Shown here one piece after another: positions 1-9,789 of a stretch of 64,000 bases of DNA. The stretch's first letter is position 1; every line of letters begins with the position of its first letter. Made by a program: the position numbers and the translations under genes. The notes beneath the pieces are model-generated. The model did no database searches. It was not told the DNA's origin and saw nothing but the letters and a program-made list of their open reading frames with translations. Origin of the DNA: Pandoraea sp. (GTDB taxonomy: Bacteria > Pseudomonadota > Gammaproteobacteria > Burkholderiales > Burkholderiaceae); the NCBI GenBank assembly GCA_031291335.1, contig JARLJF010000072.1, positions 33,600 through 97,599 of the forward strand. The letters are read 5' to 3'.

Positions 1-699
1 CGGCGTGTAAGCGTGCGCCATCACGTAGGTCTGCGCGGCTTCAGCTTCAGCCACAGCGGCGCGAATTTCGTCTTCCGAATACTGCGTGTTGGCGATGGGA
101 TCGACCGGCGATGCCACGCCACCGGAGGCCATCAACTTGATCTGCGTGGCGCCCTTCTGGATTTCTTCGCGCACGGCGAGGCGGATCGGATCGACGCCAT
201 CGACTACGCGGCCGATCGCACCCGCACGAAACGCGCACGAGCACGGCTCGAGCGTGTCGTTGCGCGGACGGAAGTCGCCGTGACCGCCGGTCTGCGAGAG
301 CGCCTTGCCCGACGGGAAAATGCGTGGGCCGGGGATCACGCCTTGTTCGATGGCTTGTTGGAGTGCCCAGTCGGCGCCGCCTGCGTCGCGCACGGTCGTG
401 AAGCCGCGATTCAGCATGCCTTGCATGATCGGCAGCGACTTGAGCACGGTGAGCACGTTCGGCTGGCTGGCGTTCGTGCCGAGGTTGGGGTGCGAAGCCA
501 GCACGTGCACGTGGCAGTCGATCATGCCGGGCATGACGGTCTTGCCGGTGACGTCGATCACCGTTGCGCCATCGATATCGAGGGGTGTGGCGCTAACGGC
601 GGTGATGCGATTGCCCTCGATGGCGACGTCGTGTCGCTCGAGCAGACGGCCGGTGGCCGCATCGAGCACATTGCCGCCGCGAAGCAGGGTAACGGACAT
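1..699 (-). CDS. Amidohydrolase family protein, 3' part cut off by window edge
   Basis: The minus-strand frame is open from an ATG at 699 to the window edge, giving 233 residues without a stop. The N-terminal strand-rich part is followed by the metal-binding signature MPGMIDCHVHV (around residues 54-64), typical of the imidazolonepropionase/prolidase-like amidohydrolases that hydrolyse cyclic or linear amide bonds using one or two zinc ions. An AAGGA ribosome site lies 7 to 8 bases before the ATG. A Rho-independent terminator separates it from the MFS transporter gene upstream on the same strand, so it may need its own promoter, although a shared role in taking up and hydrolysing one compound is plausible. 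The C-terminal metal ligands lie outside the window and the substrate cannot be named. Confidence 0.85.
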   Translation of the reverse strand, partial: MSVTLLRGGNVLDAATGRLLERHDVAIEGNRITAVSATPLDIDGATVIDVTGKTVMPGMIDCHVHVLASHPNLGTNASQPNVLTVLKSLPIMQGMLNRGFTTVRDAGGADWALQQAIEQGVIPGPRIFPSGKALSQTGGHGDFRPRNDTLEPCSCAFRAGAIGRVVDGVDPIRLAVREEIQKGATQIKLMASGGVASPVDPIANTQYSEDEIRAAVAEAEAAQTYVMAHAYTP

Positions 700-712
700 G
701 GGGGAGTTCCTT

Positions 713-750
713 GCAAAAAAACACAAGGCGCGCCGGTGAGGGCGCGCCTT
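713..750 (-). terminator. Rho-independent terminator after the MFS gene
   Basis: A perfect 10-bp stem (725-734 with 741-750, AAGGCGCGCC) is followed on the minus strand by TGTGTTTTTTT. It ends transcription of the MFS gene, whose stop is at 764, just before the amidohydrolase start. Confidence 0.8.
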
Positions 751-763
751 GATGGGGGAAAAC

Positions 764-2044
764 TCAGGCCTTGGGCAGTGGCTTCACGAAGCGCGTGCCG
801 ATCAGGCTGATGGCGGCCGCGATGATCACGTAGATCGCCGGGGCCATGTTGCTGCCCGTGCGGGCAATCAGCCAAGTGATGATGAGGGCAGCGAAGCCGC
901 CGAAGATCGTCACCGCGAAGTTGTACGCCACCGACAGACCCGTCGAGAGCACCTTCGCCGGGAACAGCTCGGCGAACGCCGCGAGAATCGGACCCGTGTA
1001 GCAAGCGATGAGCAGGCCGAACACGATCTGGAACGTGAGCAGCGATTGCAGACCCGGCGCCACGTTCAGGTACGTGAACATCGGCCATGCGAGCAGCAGG
1101 ATCAGCAGCGCCGAGCCCGACAGGAACGGACGGCGGCCGTAGCGATCTGCGAGACGTCCCACGACCGGTGCGAACACGAGAATCATTGCGCCGCCGACCA
1201 TGCCTGCCGTGAAGCCGTCAGACGCGGGCAGCTTGAGCACGCGCTGGGCATACGTCGGCATGTAGAACAGCAGCACGTAGGTGCAGATCGTCCACAGCAC
1301 GACCATCGAGAAGCTGGCAAGCGTCTCGCGCGGATACTGCGAGAGCACGTCGCGCAACGGGGTATCGGACTTCTCTGCGGTCTGGAACGTCGGCGTTTCG
1401 TCGATCTTGTTACGGATGTAGAAGCCGACCGGGCCGATCAGCATGCCGACGATGAACGGCACACGCCAGCCCCACGATTCGAGCGAAGCCTTGTCCAGTT
1501 CCGTCGTCACGAACGTGCCCACGGCGGCGCCGAGCAGCACGGCAAAGCCGATGCTCGATTGAATCCATGCCGAGTAGTAAGCGCGCTGATTGGCGGGCGC
1601 GTACTCGGTGAGGAAAGCCGTGGCACCGCCCATTTCACCGCCGGCGGAGAAGCCTTGCAGCAAACGTGCCAGCACGATGATGAGGGGTGCGGCCAGACCG
1701 ATCTGATCGTAGGTCGGGGCCAGACCGATCATCGCGGTGCCGGCCGCCATGAGCAGAATGGTGAGCGAGAGGGCTGCCTTGCGGCCCACGCGGTCGGAAT
1801 AAATGCCGAGCACGATGCCGCCGACCGGGCGCATGAAGAAGCCCACGCCGAAGGTCGCCACAGCGAGCAGGAACGACGACAGGTCGTCGCCGGTAGGGAA
1901 GAACTGCTTCGCGATGATGGCCGCGAAGAAGCTGTATACGGTGAAGTCGAACCATTCAAGACCGTTGCCGATCACCGTCGCCACGATCGCGTGACGGCGC
2001 TGACGAGCCAGCTTGTCTTGAGGCACTGCGTACGTCGCCTGCAT
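764..2044 (-). CDS. MFS transporter, metabolite:H+ symporter (MHS/ProP-like) family
   Basis: A 426-residue inner-membrane protein with about twelve hydrophobic segments. The N-terminus has the GNGLEWFDF motif of the metabolite:proton symporter branch (residues 26-34) and the major-facilitator loop motif SDRVGRK around residues 83-89. Family members import proline, betaine, citrate, shikimate or dicarboxylates with protons; the substrate is not readable here. The start is the ATG at 2044, preceded by a GGGAGA ribosome site. It lies downstream of a LysR gene on the same strand, 240 bases away, and upstream of the amidohydrolase, which suggests a small catabolic locus. Confidence 0.9.
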   Translation of the reverse strand: MQATYAVPQDKLARQRRHAIVATVIGNGLEWFDFTVYSFFAAIIAKQFFPTGDDLSSFLLAVATFGVGFFMRPVGGIVLGIYSDRVGRKAALSLTILLMAAGTAMIGLAPTYDQIGLAAPLIIVLARLLQGFSAGGEMGGATAFLTEYAPANQRAYYSAWIQSSIGFAVLLGAAVGTFVTTELDKASLESWGWRVPFIVGMLIGPVGFYIRNKIDETPTFQTAEKSDTPLRDVLSQYPRETLASFSMVVLWTICTYVLLFYMPTYAQRVLKLPASDGFTAGMVGGAMILVFAPVVGRLADRYGRRPFLSGSALLILLLAWPMFTYLNVAPGLQSLLTFQIVFGLLIACYTGPILAAFAELFPAKVLSTGLSVAYNFAVTIFGGFAALIITWLIARTGSNMAPAIYVIIAAAISLIGTRFVKPLPKA

Positions 2045-2236
2045 CTGGGTCTCCCGGAGGATGGGTGGCGTCCGTTGCGTGCCTTGCGTTCACGTCATGC
2101 CGGTAATACGCCTGCTTTTATGTCGAATCACGTCTGCCGAAGCCGGGCCAAAGCGCGCCCACGGCCTCGATAAACGTGCGCGGATGGAATACAAAGTAGT
2201 TCAGACAAAATGACAGGCCAAACGATAATTCCGCAT

Positions 2237-2263
2237 GTTGCCATGCGCTGGGCGCATGGCAAC
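2237..2263 (-). terminator. Strong hairpin after the LysR gene, possible terminator
   Basis: A perfect 12-bp stem (GTTGCCATGCGC, 2237-2248, with 2252-2263) has a 3-base loop and lies 22 bases beyond the LysR stop. There is no T-run on either strand, so it may be an RNA-stabilising element rather than an intrinsic terminator. Confidence 0.4.
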
Positions 2264-2284
2264 TTTCGAAAACTCACGTAACCC

Positions 2285-3187
2285 CTATGATGGGAAACGA
2301 GTTTCCGAGTAGATCCAGTTGCGGAAAATTCGGGCTGCGGCATGCTCGTGGCGCTCGGCAGGCCACACGAGGTAGTAGCCGCCGCCCAGACTCGCGGTCG
2401 CTTCGCAGGCGCGAACGAGCAAGCCTGCGTCGAGACATGGGTCGATCATGTGACGCCATCCCATCACCATGCCGCCGCCTTCGATGGCCATCTGCACGAG
2501 CAGCGGATAGTAATTGGCGCTCACCATGCGCGGGAATTTTGGGGCGCTCACGCCTTGCAGCTCGAACCAGTCGGGCCACGACATCCATTTGCGCTGGCCG
2601 TCCTCGATGAGCAGCAGCGTCTCGTTGACGAGATCGGCGGGAGTGAGCTTGCGTCCTTTGAGATAGGCGGGGGAACAGACGGGGAAGACTTCCTCGTCGA
2701 AGAGGCGCCGGCCGGCGAAGTCCGGCGGCAGGTCGTTACGCACGTAATACACGCCGAGATCGAACTCGGACGCGGAAAGCGACGTGATGCCGTCTTTCAC
2801 GATCACGCGAATCTTGATATCGGGATGGGCGGCGCGAAAGCGCATGAGTTGCGGCGTCATCCACAACACGGCCACGCCTGACGAACAGGCCACGGTGAGT
2901 TCAAGGTCACCGCGCCGCTTCATCAGATCGGCGGTGGCTTCGGCGCATTCGCCGAGCAGACGCTGAATCTGCTCGGCGTAGCGTTGTCCCGCGACCGTCA
3001 AGCGCAGCGTGCGATGCTCACGCGTGAAGAGCGCGCGCCCGAGGAACTCCTCGAGCTGCGCGACCTGCCGGCTCACGGCGCTTTGCGTGAGATTAAGCTC
3101 CGCTGCCGCCCGGGTGAAGCTTGCGTGCCGTACGGCGGCGTCGAAAGCAATCAGGCAATGCAGCGGCGGCAACGGCGAGATGGGCAT
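2285..3187 (-). CDS. LysR family transcriptional regulator (GcvA-like)
   Basis: A 300-residue protein of standard LysR length. The N-terminal winged helix-turn-helix includes ASFTRAAAELNLTQSAVSRQ (about residues 17-36), followed by the linker helix and a periplasmic-binding-protein-like effector domain. The opening PPLHCLIAFDAAVRHASF resembles the GcvA subgroup. It starts 14 bases beyond the fumC stop on the same strand and precedes the MFS gene, so it could be cotranscribed with fumC. Its likely targets are the neighbouring MFS and amidohydrolase genes, inferred from position only. Confidence 0.9.
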   Translation of the reverse strand: MPISPLPPLHCLIAFDAAVRHASFTRAAAELNLTQSAVSRQVAQLEEFLGRALFTREHRTLRLTVAGQRYAEQIQRLLGECAEATADLMKRRGDLELTVACSSGVAVLWMTPQLMRFRAAHPDIKIRVIVKDGITSLSASEFDLGVYYVRNDLPPDFAGRRLFDEEVFPVCSPAYLKGRKLTPADLVNETLLLIEDGQRKWMSWPDWFELQGVSAPKFPRMVSANYYPLLVQMAIEGGGMVMGWRHMIDPCLDAGLLVRACEATASLGGGYYLVWPAERHEHAAARIFRNWIYSETRFPS

Positions 3188-3201
3188 GCGCTACTACGGA
3201 A

Positions 3202-4590
3202 TCAGCGCTTGCCGACCATCTGCTCGGGGCGAACCCACGCGTCGAACTGCTCGTCCGTGACGTGGCCCAGGGCCAGCGCAGCGGCCTTGAGCGTGGTGCC
3301 TTCCTTGTGCGCTTTCTTGGCGATCTGCGCAGCCTTGTCGTAACCGATGTGCGGGTTGAGGGCAGTCACGAGCATGAGCGACTCTTCGAGCAGCGAGCCG
3401 ATGCGTGCGCGATTCGGTTCGATACCGATGGCGCAGTTATCGTTGAAGCTCACCGCGCCGTCGGCGAGCACGCGCACGCTTTGCAGGAAGTTGTGGATAA
3501 GCATCGGCTTGAACACGTTCAGCTCGAAGTTGCCCATCGAGCCGCCAATGTTGATCGCCACATCGTTGCCGAGCACCTGGCAGCACAGCATCGTCATCGC
3601 TTCGCATTGGGTCGGGTTGACCTTGCCCGGCATGATCGAGCTGCCCGGTTCGTTTTCCGGAATCGTCAGTTCGCCAATGCCGCAACGCGGGCCGCTGGCG
3701 AGCCAGCGCACGTCGTTGGCAATCTTCATCAGGCTGGCGGCGAGCGTCTTGAGCGTGCCGTGCGCGTTGACGATGGCGTCGTTGGCCGCGAGGGCTTCAA
3801 ACTTGTTCGGGGCGGTGACGAACGGCAGGCCAGTGTCGCGCGCGAGCGTGTCGGCCACCTGCTTTGCGAATTCCGGATGGGCATTCAGCCCCGTGCCAAC
3901 GGCCGTGCCGCCGAGTGCGAGTTCGGCCACGTGGGGCAGGGCGTCGGCAACGTGCTTCAGGCTGTGGTCGATCTGTGCGACCCAGCCCGAGATCTCCTGA
4001 CCGAGCGTGAGTGGCGTGGCGTCCTGAAGGTGGGTGCGCCCGATCTTGACGATGTCGTCGTAGGCGTGGGCCTTGGCGGCGAGCGTATCGCGCAACTGGC
4101 CGACGCTGGGCTTGAGATGGTTGACGAGGGCGTCGAGAGCGGCGACGCTCATGGCCGTGGGGAACACGTCGTTCGACGACTGGCCCTTGTTCACGTCGTC
4201 GTTGGGGTGCACGAGACGCTCTTCGCCGCGCACGCCGCCGAGCAGTTCGCTGGCACGGTTCGCGAGCACTTCATTCATGTTCATGTTCGACTGCGTGCCC
4301 GAGCCGGTTTGCCACACGGCCAGCGGGAATTCGTCGTCATGCTGGCCGGCAACGACTTCGTCGGCGGCCTTGATGATCGCGTCGGCCTTCTTGGCGTCGA
4401 GCACGCCCAGGCCCTTGTTGACCTCGGCGGCGGCGCGTTTCACACGAGCGAGCGCGCGCACGAGTTCGCGCGGCATCTTCTCGGTTGAAATCTTGAAGTT
4501 CTGCAGCGAGCGCTGCGTTTGGGCACCCCAGAGACGATCGGCGGGCACTGCAATTTCGCCGAAGGTATCGCGTTCCATTCTCACAGACAT
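3202..4590 (-). CDS. fumC: Class II fumarate hydratase
   Basis: A 462-residue protein that interconverts fumarate and L-malate in the citric acid cycle in the cytoplasm. The fumarase/aspartase signature [13 protein letters not shown] is present near residue 317, as are the SSND segment and the THLQDATP segment around residue 187 that form the active site. Length and motifs match the oxygen-stable, iron-free FumC type. The start is the ATG at 4590 ([13 protein letters not shown]), preceded by GAGGAG; an upstream in-frame ATG at 4653 would add a non-homologous tail. The LysR gene follows 14 bases downstream. Confidence 0.96.
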   Translation of the reverse strand: MSVRMERDTFGEIAVPADRLWGAQTQRSLQNFKISTEKMPRELVRALARVKRAAAEVNKGLGVLDAKKADAIIKAADEVVAGQHDDEFPLAVWQTGSGTQSNMNMNEVLANRASELLGGVRGEERLVHPNDDVNKGQSSNDVFPTAMSVAALDALVNHLKPSVGQLRDTLAAKAHAYDDIVKIGRTHLQDATPLTLGQEISGWVAQIDHSLKHVADALPHVAELALGGTAVGTGLNAHPEFAKQVADTLARDTGLPFVTAPNKFEALAANDAIVNAHGTLKTLAASLMKIANDVRWLASGPRCGIGELTIPENEPGSSIMPGKVNPTQCEAMTMLCCQVLGNDVAINIGGSMGNFELNVFKPMLIHNFLQSVRVLADGAVSFNDNCAIGIEPNRARIGSLLEESLMLVTALNPHIGYDKAAQIAKKAHKEGTTLKAAALALGHVTDEQFDAWVRPEQMVGKR

Positions 4591-4806
4591 GATCAACTCC
4601 TCGAAGAGAGATTTAAATTTTAGAGCTTTAGACAGGATCCGGCATGGCAGCACGGGGGGTGACGTGCCATGACGTGGGAATGAATTGCGGGAAGAGCGGC
4701 CGTTTCGTATGTCTTGAACCTGACGGCCTGAGCAGGCATGGATTATGCGCCGGAATTGCGTTCCGAGGGTGTCGGACGATGGCGTCCTTTGGCCGTCAGG
4801 GAGCGC

Positions 4807-5682
4807 TCAGGCCCATACGGCGGCCACCAACTGCAAGGCGGCCGCGATGGCGGGTTCGTCGCGTCGCGCGGCCAGCGTGACGAACGTGAGTTCGGTCGGC
4901 ACGGCCACGCCTTCGGCGATCACGAGCCCGTGGGCACGGGCCTCGCGCAACGCGATCGAGTCGCGCACCAGCGACAGCCCGATGCCGGACTTCACCAGAT
5001 CGAGCATCGACGGCTCCTGATCCACTTCCGCGACCTTGGTGGGCGACACCCCGAGCGCGCCGAACAACTCCGACAGCAGCCGGTGGTGGGCCGACTCGGG
5101 CGGTGTCCAGATCCACGGCAGCGCGGCGAGTTCGCGCCAGCCGCGCCGGGCCACACGCTCGCGCCAGCCGGCGGGTGCGAGCACCTGATACGAGAACGGG
5201 GTGAGAGTCACGGTATGAAAGCGTTCGGGGTCGGGGCGGCCGAGATAGAAACCGACGTCGAGTTCGCCGCGGCCCAACTGTTGCAACACGGAGCCGGACA
5301 TACCGTGCCGAAGCGCCGTTTCGATCTGCGGATACGACTCGACCAGCCGCTTCAAAAACGCGCCCAGCCGGGTGAATTCCGGGTCGAGGATCGTGCCGAT
5401 GCGCAGGCGTCCGCGCACCGTTTCCCTTAGCGCTCCGGCGGCCTGTTGAAAATCGGCCAGTGCGGCGAGCATGCGCTCGGCCAGCGGCAGCAGTGCCTGA
5501 CCGTCCCGTGTGAGGGCCAGCCCGTGCGCCGTGCGCGTGAAGAGGGTGAGACGCAGCGCTTCCTGAAGCGCCTTGACCTGGAGACTGACCGCCGGCTGCG
5601 TCAGGTGCAGCCGCCCGGCGGCGCGGGTGAGGTTGCCTTCATGGGCAATGGCGACGAAGGCGCGAAGGTGGGCGAGTTCCAT
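4807..5682 (-). CDS. LysR family transcriptional regulator
   Basis: A 291-residue LysR protein. The HTH region GNLTRAAGRLHLTQPAVSLQ occupies about residues 16-35 and is followed by a typical substrate-binding domain. The start MELAHLRAFVAIAHEG at 5682 is chosen because it aligns with the usual LysR N-terminus; an in-frame ATG 48 bases upstream would add a Pro/Arg tail. It is transcribed divergently from the GMC oxidoreductase gene, the classic arrangement for a LysR regulator and its target. Confidence 0.9.
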   Translation of the reverse strand: MELAHLRAFVAIAHEGNLTRAAGRLHLTQPAVSLQVKALQEALRLTLFTRTAHGLALTRDGQALLPLAERMLAALADFQQAAGALRETVRGRLRIGTILDPEFTRLGAFLKRLVESYPQIETALRHGMSGSVLQQLGRGELDVGFYLGRPDPERFHTVTLTPFSYQVLAPAGWRERVARRGWRELAALPWIWTPPESAHHRLLSELFGALGVSPTKVAEVDQEPSMLDLVKSGIGLSLVRDSIALREARAHGLVIAEGVAVPTELTFVTLAARRDEPAIAAALQLVAAVWA

Positions 5683-5739
5683 GGGGCGGCCGTGAGAAGG
5701 CGTTGCCCGAGGGGCGTCGTCGGGCAACATAAGGGGATC

Positions 5740-5757
5740 TTATATTGCTTTTGATAA
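5740..5757. promoter_or_regulatory. Possible LysR operator in the divergent intergenic region
   Basis: TTAT-N10-ATAA dyad, AT-rich within GC-rich surroundings, in the interval between the divergent LysR and GMC oxidoreductase genes. It fits the loose T-N11-A LysR pattern. This is position and symmetry only. Confidence 0.3.
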
Positions 5758-5996
5758 TTTCTCATTGGCTTGCACCGTCTTACCGCAGTACGCTGGGGCC
5801 TGGCTCGGAGATGTGCCGTTTGGCGTGTCACGGGCAGGAGCGAATCGGGGTAATAAACATGAGCGATGCTGATATTCCGGCGTTGCCAACAAAATGAACC
5901 CGGAGAGGTGGCCGACAGTCCACCCCAGTCGGGTGCCGCACCAGCGTCGGCACCGCACTATGGCGAGTGCCGCGCCATCGACGGAGACATGCGGGA

Positions 5997-7631
5997 ATGA
6001 CCAAGCAGGCAGCGAAGCACGAGAGCTTCGATTACATCATCGTGGGGGCCGGTTCGGCCGGATGCGTGCTGGCCAATCGCCTCACGCAGGACCCCGACGT
6101 CACCGTGCTGCTGCTCGAAGCGGGCGGCAAGGACGACTATCACTGGATTCACATCCCCGTCGGCTATCTCTATTGCATCGGCAATCCGCGCACGGACTGG
6201 CTGTATCGCACGCAGGCGGAAGCGGGGCTGGGCGGGCGCTCGCTCGCGTATCCGCGCGGGCGGGTGTTGGGCGGCAGTTCGTCGATCAACGGCATGATCT
6301 ATATGCGCGGTCAGCGTGAAGATTACGACGTGTGGGCCGACGCGACCGGCGACGACGGCTGGCGATGGGACAACGTGCTGCCGCTTTTCAAGCGCAGCGA
6401 GGATCACTACAAAGGTGGCACCGAGTTTCACGGTGGCGGGGGCGAGTGGCGTGTCGAGAAGCAGCGCTTGTCGTGGCGCGTACTCGATTCGTTTGCCGAT
6501 GCGGCCGAGCAGATCGGCATTCCCAAGACGGACGACTTCAATCGTGGCGATAACTTCGGCATCGGTTATTTCGAAGTGAATCAACGACGCGGTGTGCGCT
6601 GGAGTGCGGCGAAGGGCTTCTTGCGGCCGGCGTCGCAGCGGCCGAATCTCACGGTCATCACGGGCGCGAGTGTGAGCCGTCTGATGTTCGAGGGCACGCG
6701 TTGCACCGGCGTGGCGTATCGCGGTGGCAATGAAGACTTCACGGCGCTCGCGCAGGCTGAGGTGATTCTCGCGGCAGGGGCGGTGAATTCGCCGCATCTG
6801 CTGGAGGTCTCCGGCATTGGCAATGGCGAGCGGCTACGCGGTTTTGGTATCGATGTCGTGGCAGATTTGCCGGGCGTGGGCGAGAACCTTCAAGACCATT
6901 TGCAATTGCGCATGGTGTACAAACTGCGCGGCGTCACGACACTGAATCTCACCGCGAACAGCCTGTTCGGCAAGCTGAAGATCGGCATGCAATACGCGTT
7001 TGCGCAGCGTGGGCCGATGAGTATGGCGCCGTCGCAAATGGGGGCGTTCGCGCGCAGTCGCGACGACATGGCGCGTCCCGATCTCGAATACCACGTGCAG
7101 CCGTTATCGCTGGACCGCTTCGGTGAGCCGCTGCACAAGTTCAATGCGTTCACGGCTTCGGTTTGCAACCTGCGACCGACGTCGCGCGGCAACGTGCATC
7201 TGACGTCGCCCGATGCGAGTGTGGCACCGAGCATCGCGCCGCACTACCTGTCGACGGAAGCGGACTTGCGTGTTGCGGCGGATGCCATCAAGTTGACGCG
7301 CCGCATTGTGGGCGCACCGGCATTCGCGCGTTACGAGCCGCGCGAATATCTGCCGGGCCCCGCGTTCCAGAGCGACGAAGACCTGATGCGCGCGGCGGGC
7401 GAGATCGGTACGACGATCTTCCATCCGGTCGGCACCTGCCGCATGGGACGCGCCGACGATCCCGATGCCGTCGTGGATGCCCAGTTGCGCGTGCGTGGCG
7501 TACAGAACCTGCGTGTGGTCGATGCGTCGGTCATGCCGGTGATCACGTCGGGCAACACGAACTCGCCGACGATCATGATTGCCGAACGCGCGAGCGACAT
7601 GATTCGTGCGGCGCGCAAAGCACGGCAGTGA
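5997..7631 (+). CDS. GMC family FAD-dependent oxidoreductase (choline/alcohol dehydrogenase-like)
   Basis: A 544-residue flavoprotein. The FAD-binding fold starts with IIVGAGSAGC (about residues 14-23). GMC signature 1 is seen as GRVLGGSSSINGMIYMRG and signature 2 as GAVNSPHLLEVSGIG; the C-terminal catalytic-site region contains HPVGTCRMG and SGNTNSPT. Such enzymes oxidise primary alcohols, choline or polyethylene-glycol-like substrates to aldehydes; the substrate here is unknown. The ATG at 5997 has GGAGA about ten bases upstream. It is divergent from a LysR gene, its likely regulator, and is followed by a strong hairpin. Confidence 0.9.
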   Translation: MTKQAAKHESFDYIIVGAGSAGCVLANRLTQDPDVTVLLLEAGGKDDYHWIHIPVGYLYCIGNPRTDWLYRTQAEAGLGGRSLAYPRGRVLGGSSSINGMIYMRGQREDYDVWADATGDDGWRWDNVLPLFKRSEDHYKGGTEFHGGGGEWRVEKQRLSWRVLDSFADAAEQIGIPKTDDFNRGDNFGIGYFEVNQRRGVRWSAAKGFLRPASQRPNLTVITGASVSRLMFEGTRCTGVAYRGGNEDFTALAQAEVILAAGAVNSPHLLEVSGIGNGERLRGFGIDVVADLPGVGENLQDHLQLRMVYKLRGVTTLNLTANSLFGKLKIGMQYAFAQRGPMSMAPSQMGAFARSRDDMARPDLEYHVQPLSLDRFGEPLHKFNAFTASVCNLRPTSRGNVHLTSPDASVAPSIAPHYLSTEADLRVAADAIKLTRRIVGAPAFARYEPREYLPGPAFQSDEDLMRAAGEIGTTIFHPVGTCRMGRADDPDAVVDAQLRVRGVQNLRVVDASVMPVITSGNTNSPTIMIAERASDMIRAARKARQ

Positions 7632-7650
7632 GCGAACGCGCGAAATGACA

Positions 7651-7686
7651 GGCCTGCGCTTCGCCGATTGCGGTGAAGCGCAGGCC
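7651..7686 (+). terminator. Hairpin after the GMC oxidoreductase gene
   Basis: A perfect 12-bp stem (GGCCTGCGCTTC, 7651-7662, with 7675-7686); the loop can pair further to leave ATTG. It lies 20 bases after the stop codon. No U-tract follows, so termination is likely but not certain. The remainder of 7687-8145 holds no supported gene; a promoter for the ABC operon must lie here but no clear one was seen. Confidence 0.5.
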
Positions 7687-8145
7687 GCTATTCTGGCCGT
7701 GGCGATGACCGCGCGCCTTCCGGAAATCCGGACATCTCCTTCAAAACTTACGTAGTAATACCTAATGTCGGTCGCGCGAACGGCGAAAGCTCATCGCCAA
7801 AAGCTATCGAACGCGCATTTGCGTGTGCCGCAAAAGCCTTGTGCCATAAGGGCTGCGGGTACCTGTGGGCAATGTGACCGAACGTTCTGCAACACGTGTG
7901 AGCATGCGTGTTTCGACGGTGGTGAAGCTAAGTGCAAATCCCAATGATCGCGTTGCAGCAAACCACACACAATAACGATTCCCTATGTGCGACTGAACCA
8001 AGAATTCGGCGTCACCCACGGGACGCGGGGCATTTCGCTGAAGACGCAAACCAGAGCGTCATCGGCCTGCCTTGCGGTTGTCACAGACGATGGTGCCGAG
8101 GCGCTTACCTGCCTCGCACCGCCAACCAGGAATGTGGCAGGAGAC

Positions 8146-8925
8146 ATGGCGAACAACGATTACATTCTCGAAACCCGTGGACTCACGAAGGAGTTCCGCG
8201 GCTTCACCGCCGTGAACGGGGTCGACCTGCGCGTCGCGCGCGGCACCATTCATGCACTCATCGGGCCAAACGGCGCCGGCAAGACCACTTGCTTCAACCT
8301 GCTCACCAAATTTCTGGTGCCCAGTGCCGGGACCATCACCTTCAACGGTGAAGACATCACCCGCGAAGCGCCCGCCCAAATTGCACGACGCGGCATCATC
8401 CGCTCGTTCCAGATCTCTGCCGTGTTCCCGCACCTCACCGTGATCGAGAACGTGCGCATCGGGCTGCAACGCAATCTCGGCACCGCGTTCCACTTCTGGA
8501 GCAGCAGTCGCACACTGCGTCAGCTAGACACCCGTGCGATGGAATTGCTCGCCGAAGTGGGGCTCACCGAATTCGCCCATACGCTCACCGTAGAGCTGCC
8601 GTACGGCCGCAAGCGCGCGCTGGAAATCGCAACCACACTTGCTATGGAACCCGAACTAATGTTGCTCGACGAGCCCACGCAAGGCATGGGGCATGAAGAC
8701 GTCGATCGCGTGACCGCATTGATCAAGAAGGTGTCGGCAGGGCGCACGATTCTGATGGTCGAGCACAACATGAATGTGATCGCGGGGATCTCAGACACCA
8801 TCACCGTGCTTCAGCGCGGCGAGGTGCTCGCCGAAGGCCCGTATCACGAAGTCTCGAAGAATCCGCAGGTAATGGAAGCCTATATGGGCACCGCGGACGG
8901 CGAAATGCAGGGAGCCCACGGGTGA
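8146..8925 (+). CDS. ABC importer ATP-binding protein, LivG type (system 1)
   Basis: A 259-residue ATPase of the branched-chain-amino-acid (HAAT) importer family. Walker A GPNGAGKTT is at residues 40-48, the signature loop is the LivG-type variant LPYGRKRALEIA, and Walker B is LMLLDEPTQGM. The start at 8146 (MANNDYILETRGL) has AGGAGA directly upstream; longer in-frame starts lack homologous sequence. It is the first gene of a five-gene unit ordered ATPase, ATPase, binding protein, permease, permease. With its partner ATPase it would energise import of an amino acid, amide or aromatic acid; the substrate is undetermined. Confidence 0.92.
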   Translation: MANNDYILETRGLTKEFRGFTAVNGVDLRVARGTIHALIGPNGAGKTTCFNLLTKFLVPSAGTITFNGEDITREAPAQIARRGIIRSFQISAVFPHLTVIENVRIGLQRNLGTAFHFWSSSRTLRQLDTRAMELLAEVGLTEFAHTLTVELPYGRKRALEIATTLAMEPELMLLDEPTQGMGHEDVDRVTALIKKVSAGRTILMVEHNMNVIAGISDTITVLQRGEVLAEGPYHEVSKNPQVMEAYMGTADGEMQGAHG

Positions 8926-9719
8926 GGACGGCTATGTACGGGAATGGGGGCGGGAACGGTAACGGTAACGGCAACGGGAAGGGCGGCGCGAACATACCGG
9001 CACTGGAAGTCGAAGGACTTCAGGCCTGGTACGGCGAATCGCACATCCTGCATGGCGTGGATCTGACGGTAGGCCGTGGCGAGGTTGTCACGCTGCTCGG
9101 ACGCAATGGCGCCGGGCGCACCACCACGTTGCGCGCCATCATGGGCCTGACCGGGCAGCGTCAGGGATCGATCCGCATCGGTGGTGAAGAAACCATTCAT
9201 TTGCCGACCTACAAGGTGGCGCATCACGGTGTGGGGTATTGCCCCGAAGAGCGCGGTATTTTCGCGAGCCTGTCGTGCGAGGAGAACCTGCTGCTGCCGC
9301 CGTATATCGGCATGGCGGGCAATCGTCGCGAAGACGGCGGGCGTGGCATGTCGCTCGACGAGATCTACGACATGTTCCCGAACCTGAAGGAGCGGCGCCA
9401 CAGCCAGGGCACGCGTTTGTCAGGCGGCGAACAGCAGATGCTCGCCGTAGCGCGCATTCTGCGCACGGGCGCCAATCTGCTGCTGCTCGACGAGATCTCC
9501 GAAGGTCTTGCGCCGGTGATCGTGCAGACGTTGGCACGCATGATCACCACGCTCAAGGCGCGGGGCTACACCATCGTGATGGTGGAACAGAATTTCCGTT
9601 TTGCGGCTCCGCTGGCCGATCGCTTCTATGTGATGGAGCACGGCAAGATCGTGGAGCGCTTCGGCGCTCAGGAGCTGGAGACGAAGATGCCGGTGCTGCA
9701 CGAGTTGTTGGGCGTATGA
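8922..9719 (+). CDS. ABC importer ATP-binding protein, LivF type (system 1)
   Basis: A 265-residue ATPase. Its GTG start overlaps the previous stop (GTGA); an ATG at 8934 with GAGGA before it is an equally possible start. The N-terminus is unusual, a low-complexity Gly/Asn run (about residues 8-22) encoded by GGTAAC-like hexamers. The Walker A loop reads GRNGAGRTT, with arginine in place of the usual lysine, while the signature LSGGEQQML and Walker B LLLLDEISEG are normal. An R-variant Walker A is, to my knowledge, seen in part of the LivF family. It partners the LivG-type ATPase encoded just upstream. Confidence 0.92.
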   Translation: MRTAMYGNGGGNGNGNGNGKGGANIPALEVEGLQAWYGESHILHGVDLTVGRGEVVTLLGRNGAGRTTTLRAIMGLTGQRQGSIRIGGEETIHLPTYKVAHHGVGYCPEERGIFASLSCEENLLLPPYIGMAGNRREDGGRGMSLDEIYDMFPNLKERRHSQGTRLSGGEQQMLAVARILRTGANLLLLDEISEGLAPVIVQTLARMITTLKARGYTIVMVEQNFRFAAPLADRFYVMEHGKIVERFGAQELETKMPVLHELLGV

Positions 9720-9789
9720 GGTGAGCTACCCGGCGCGCACGCGTTCCGGGCGATGGACCCAGGCGATCAAATCCACGAAGGAGACGAAG

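Noticed and set aside
749..2173. Long open frames antisense to the MFS gene, and many similar ones elsewhere
   Set aside because: In this high-GC DNA the antisense frames stay open by codon bias. Their His/Arg/Gln-rich products have no motifs and the opposite strands carry clear genes.
7765..7947. Small Cys-rich ORF of 60 residues with CxxC pairs
   Set aside because: No ribosome site, no recognisable family, and it lies in a probable promoter leader. The CxxC pattern alone is not enough.
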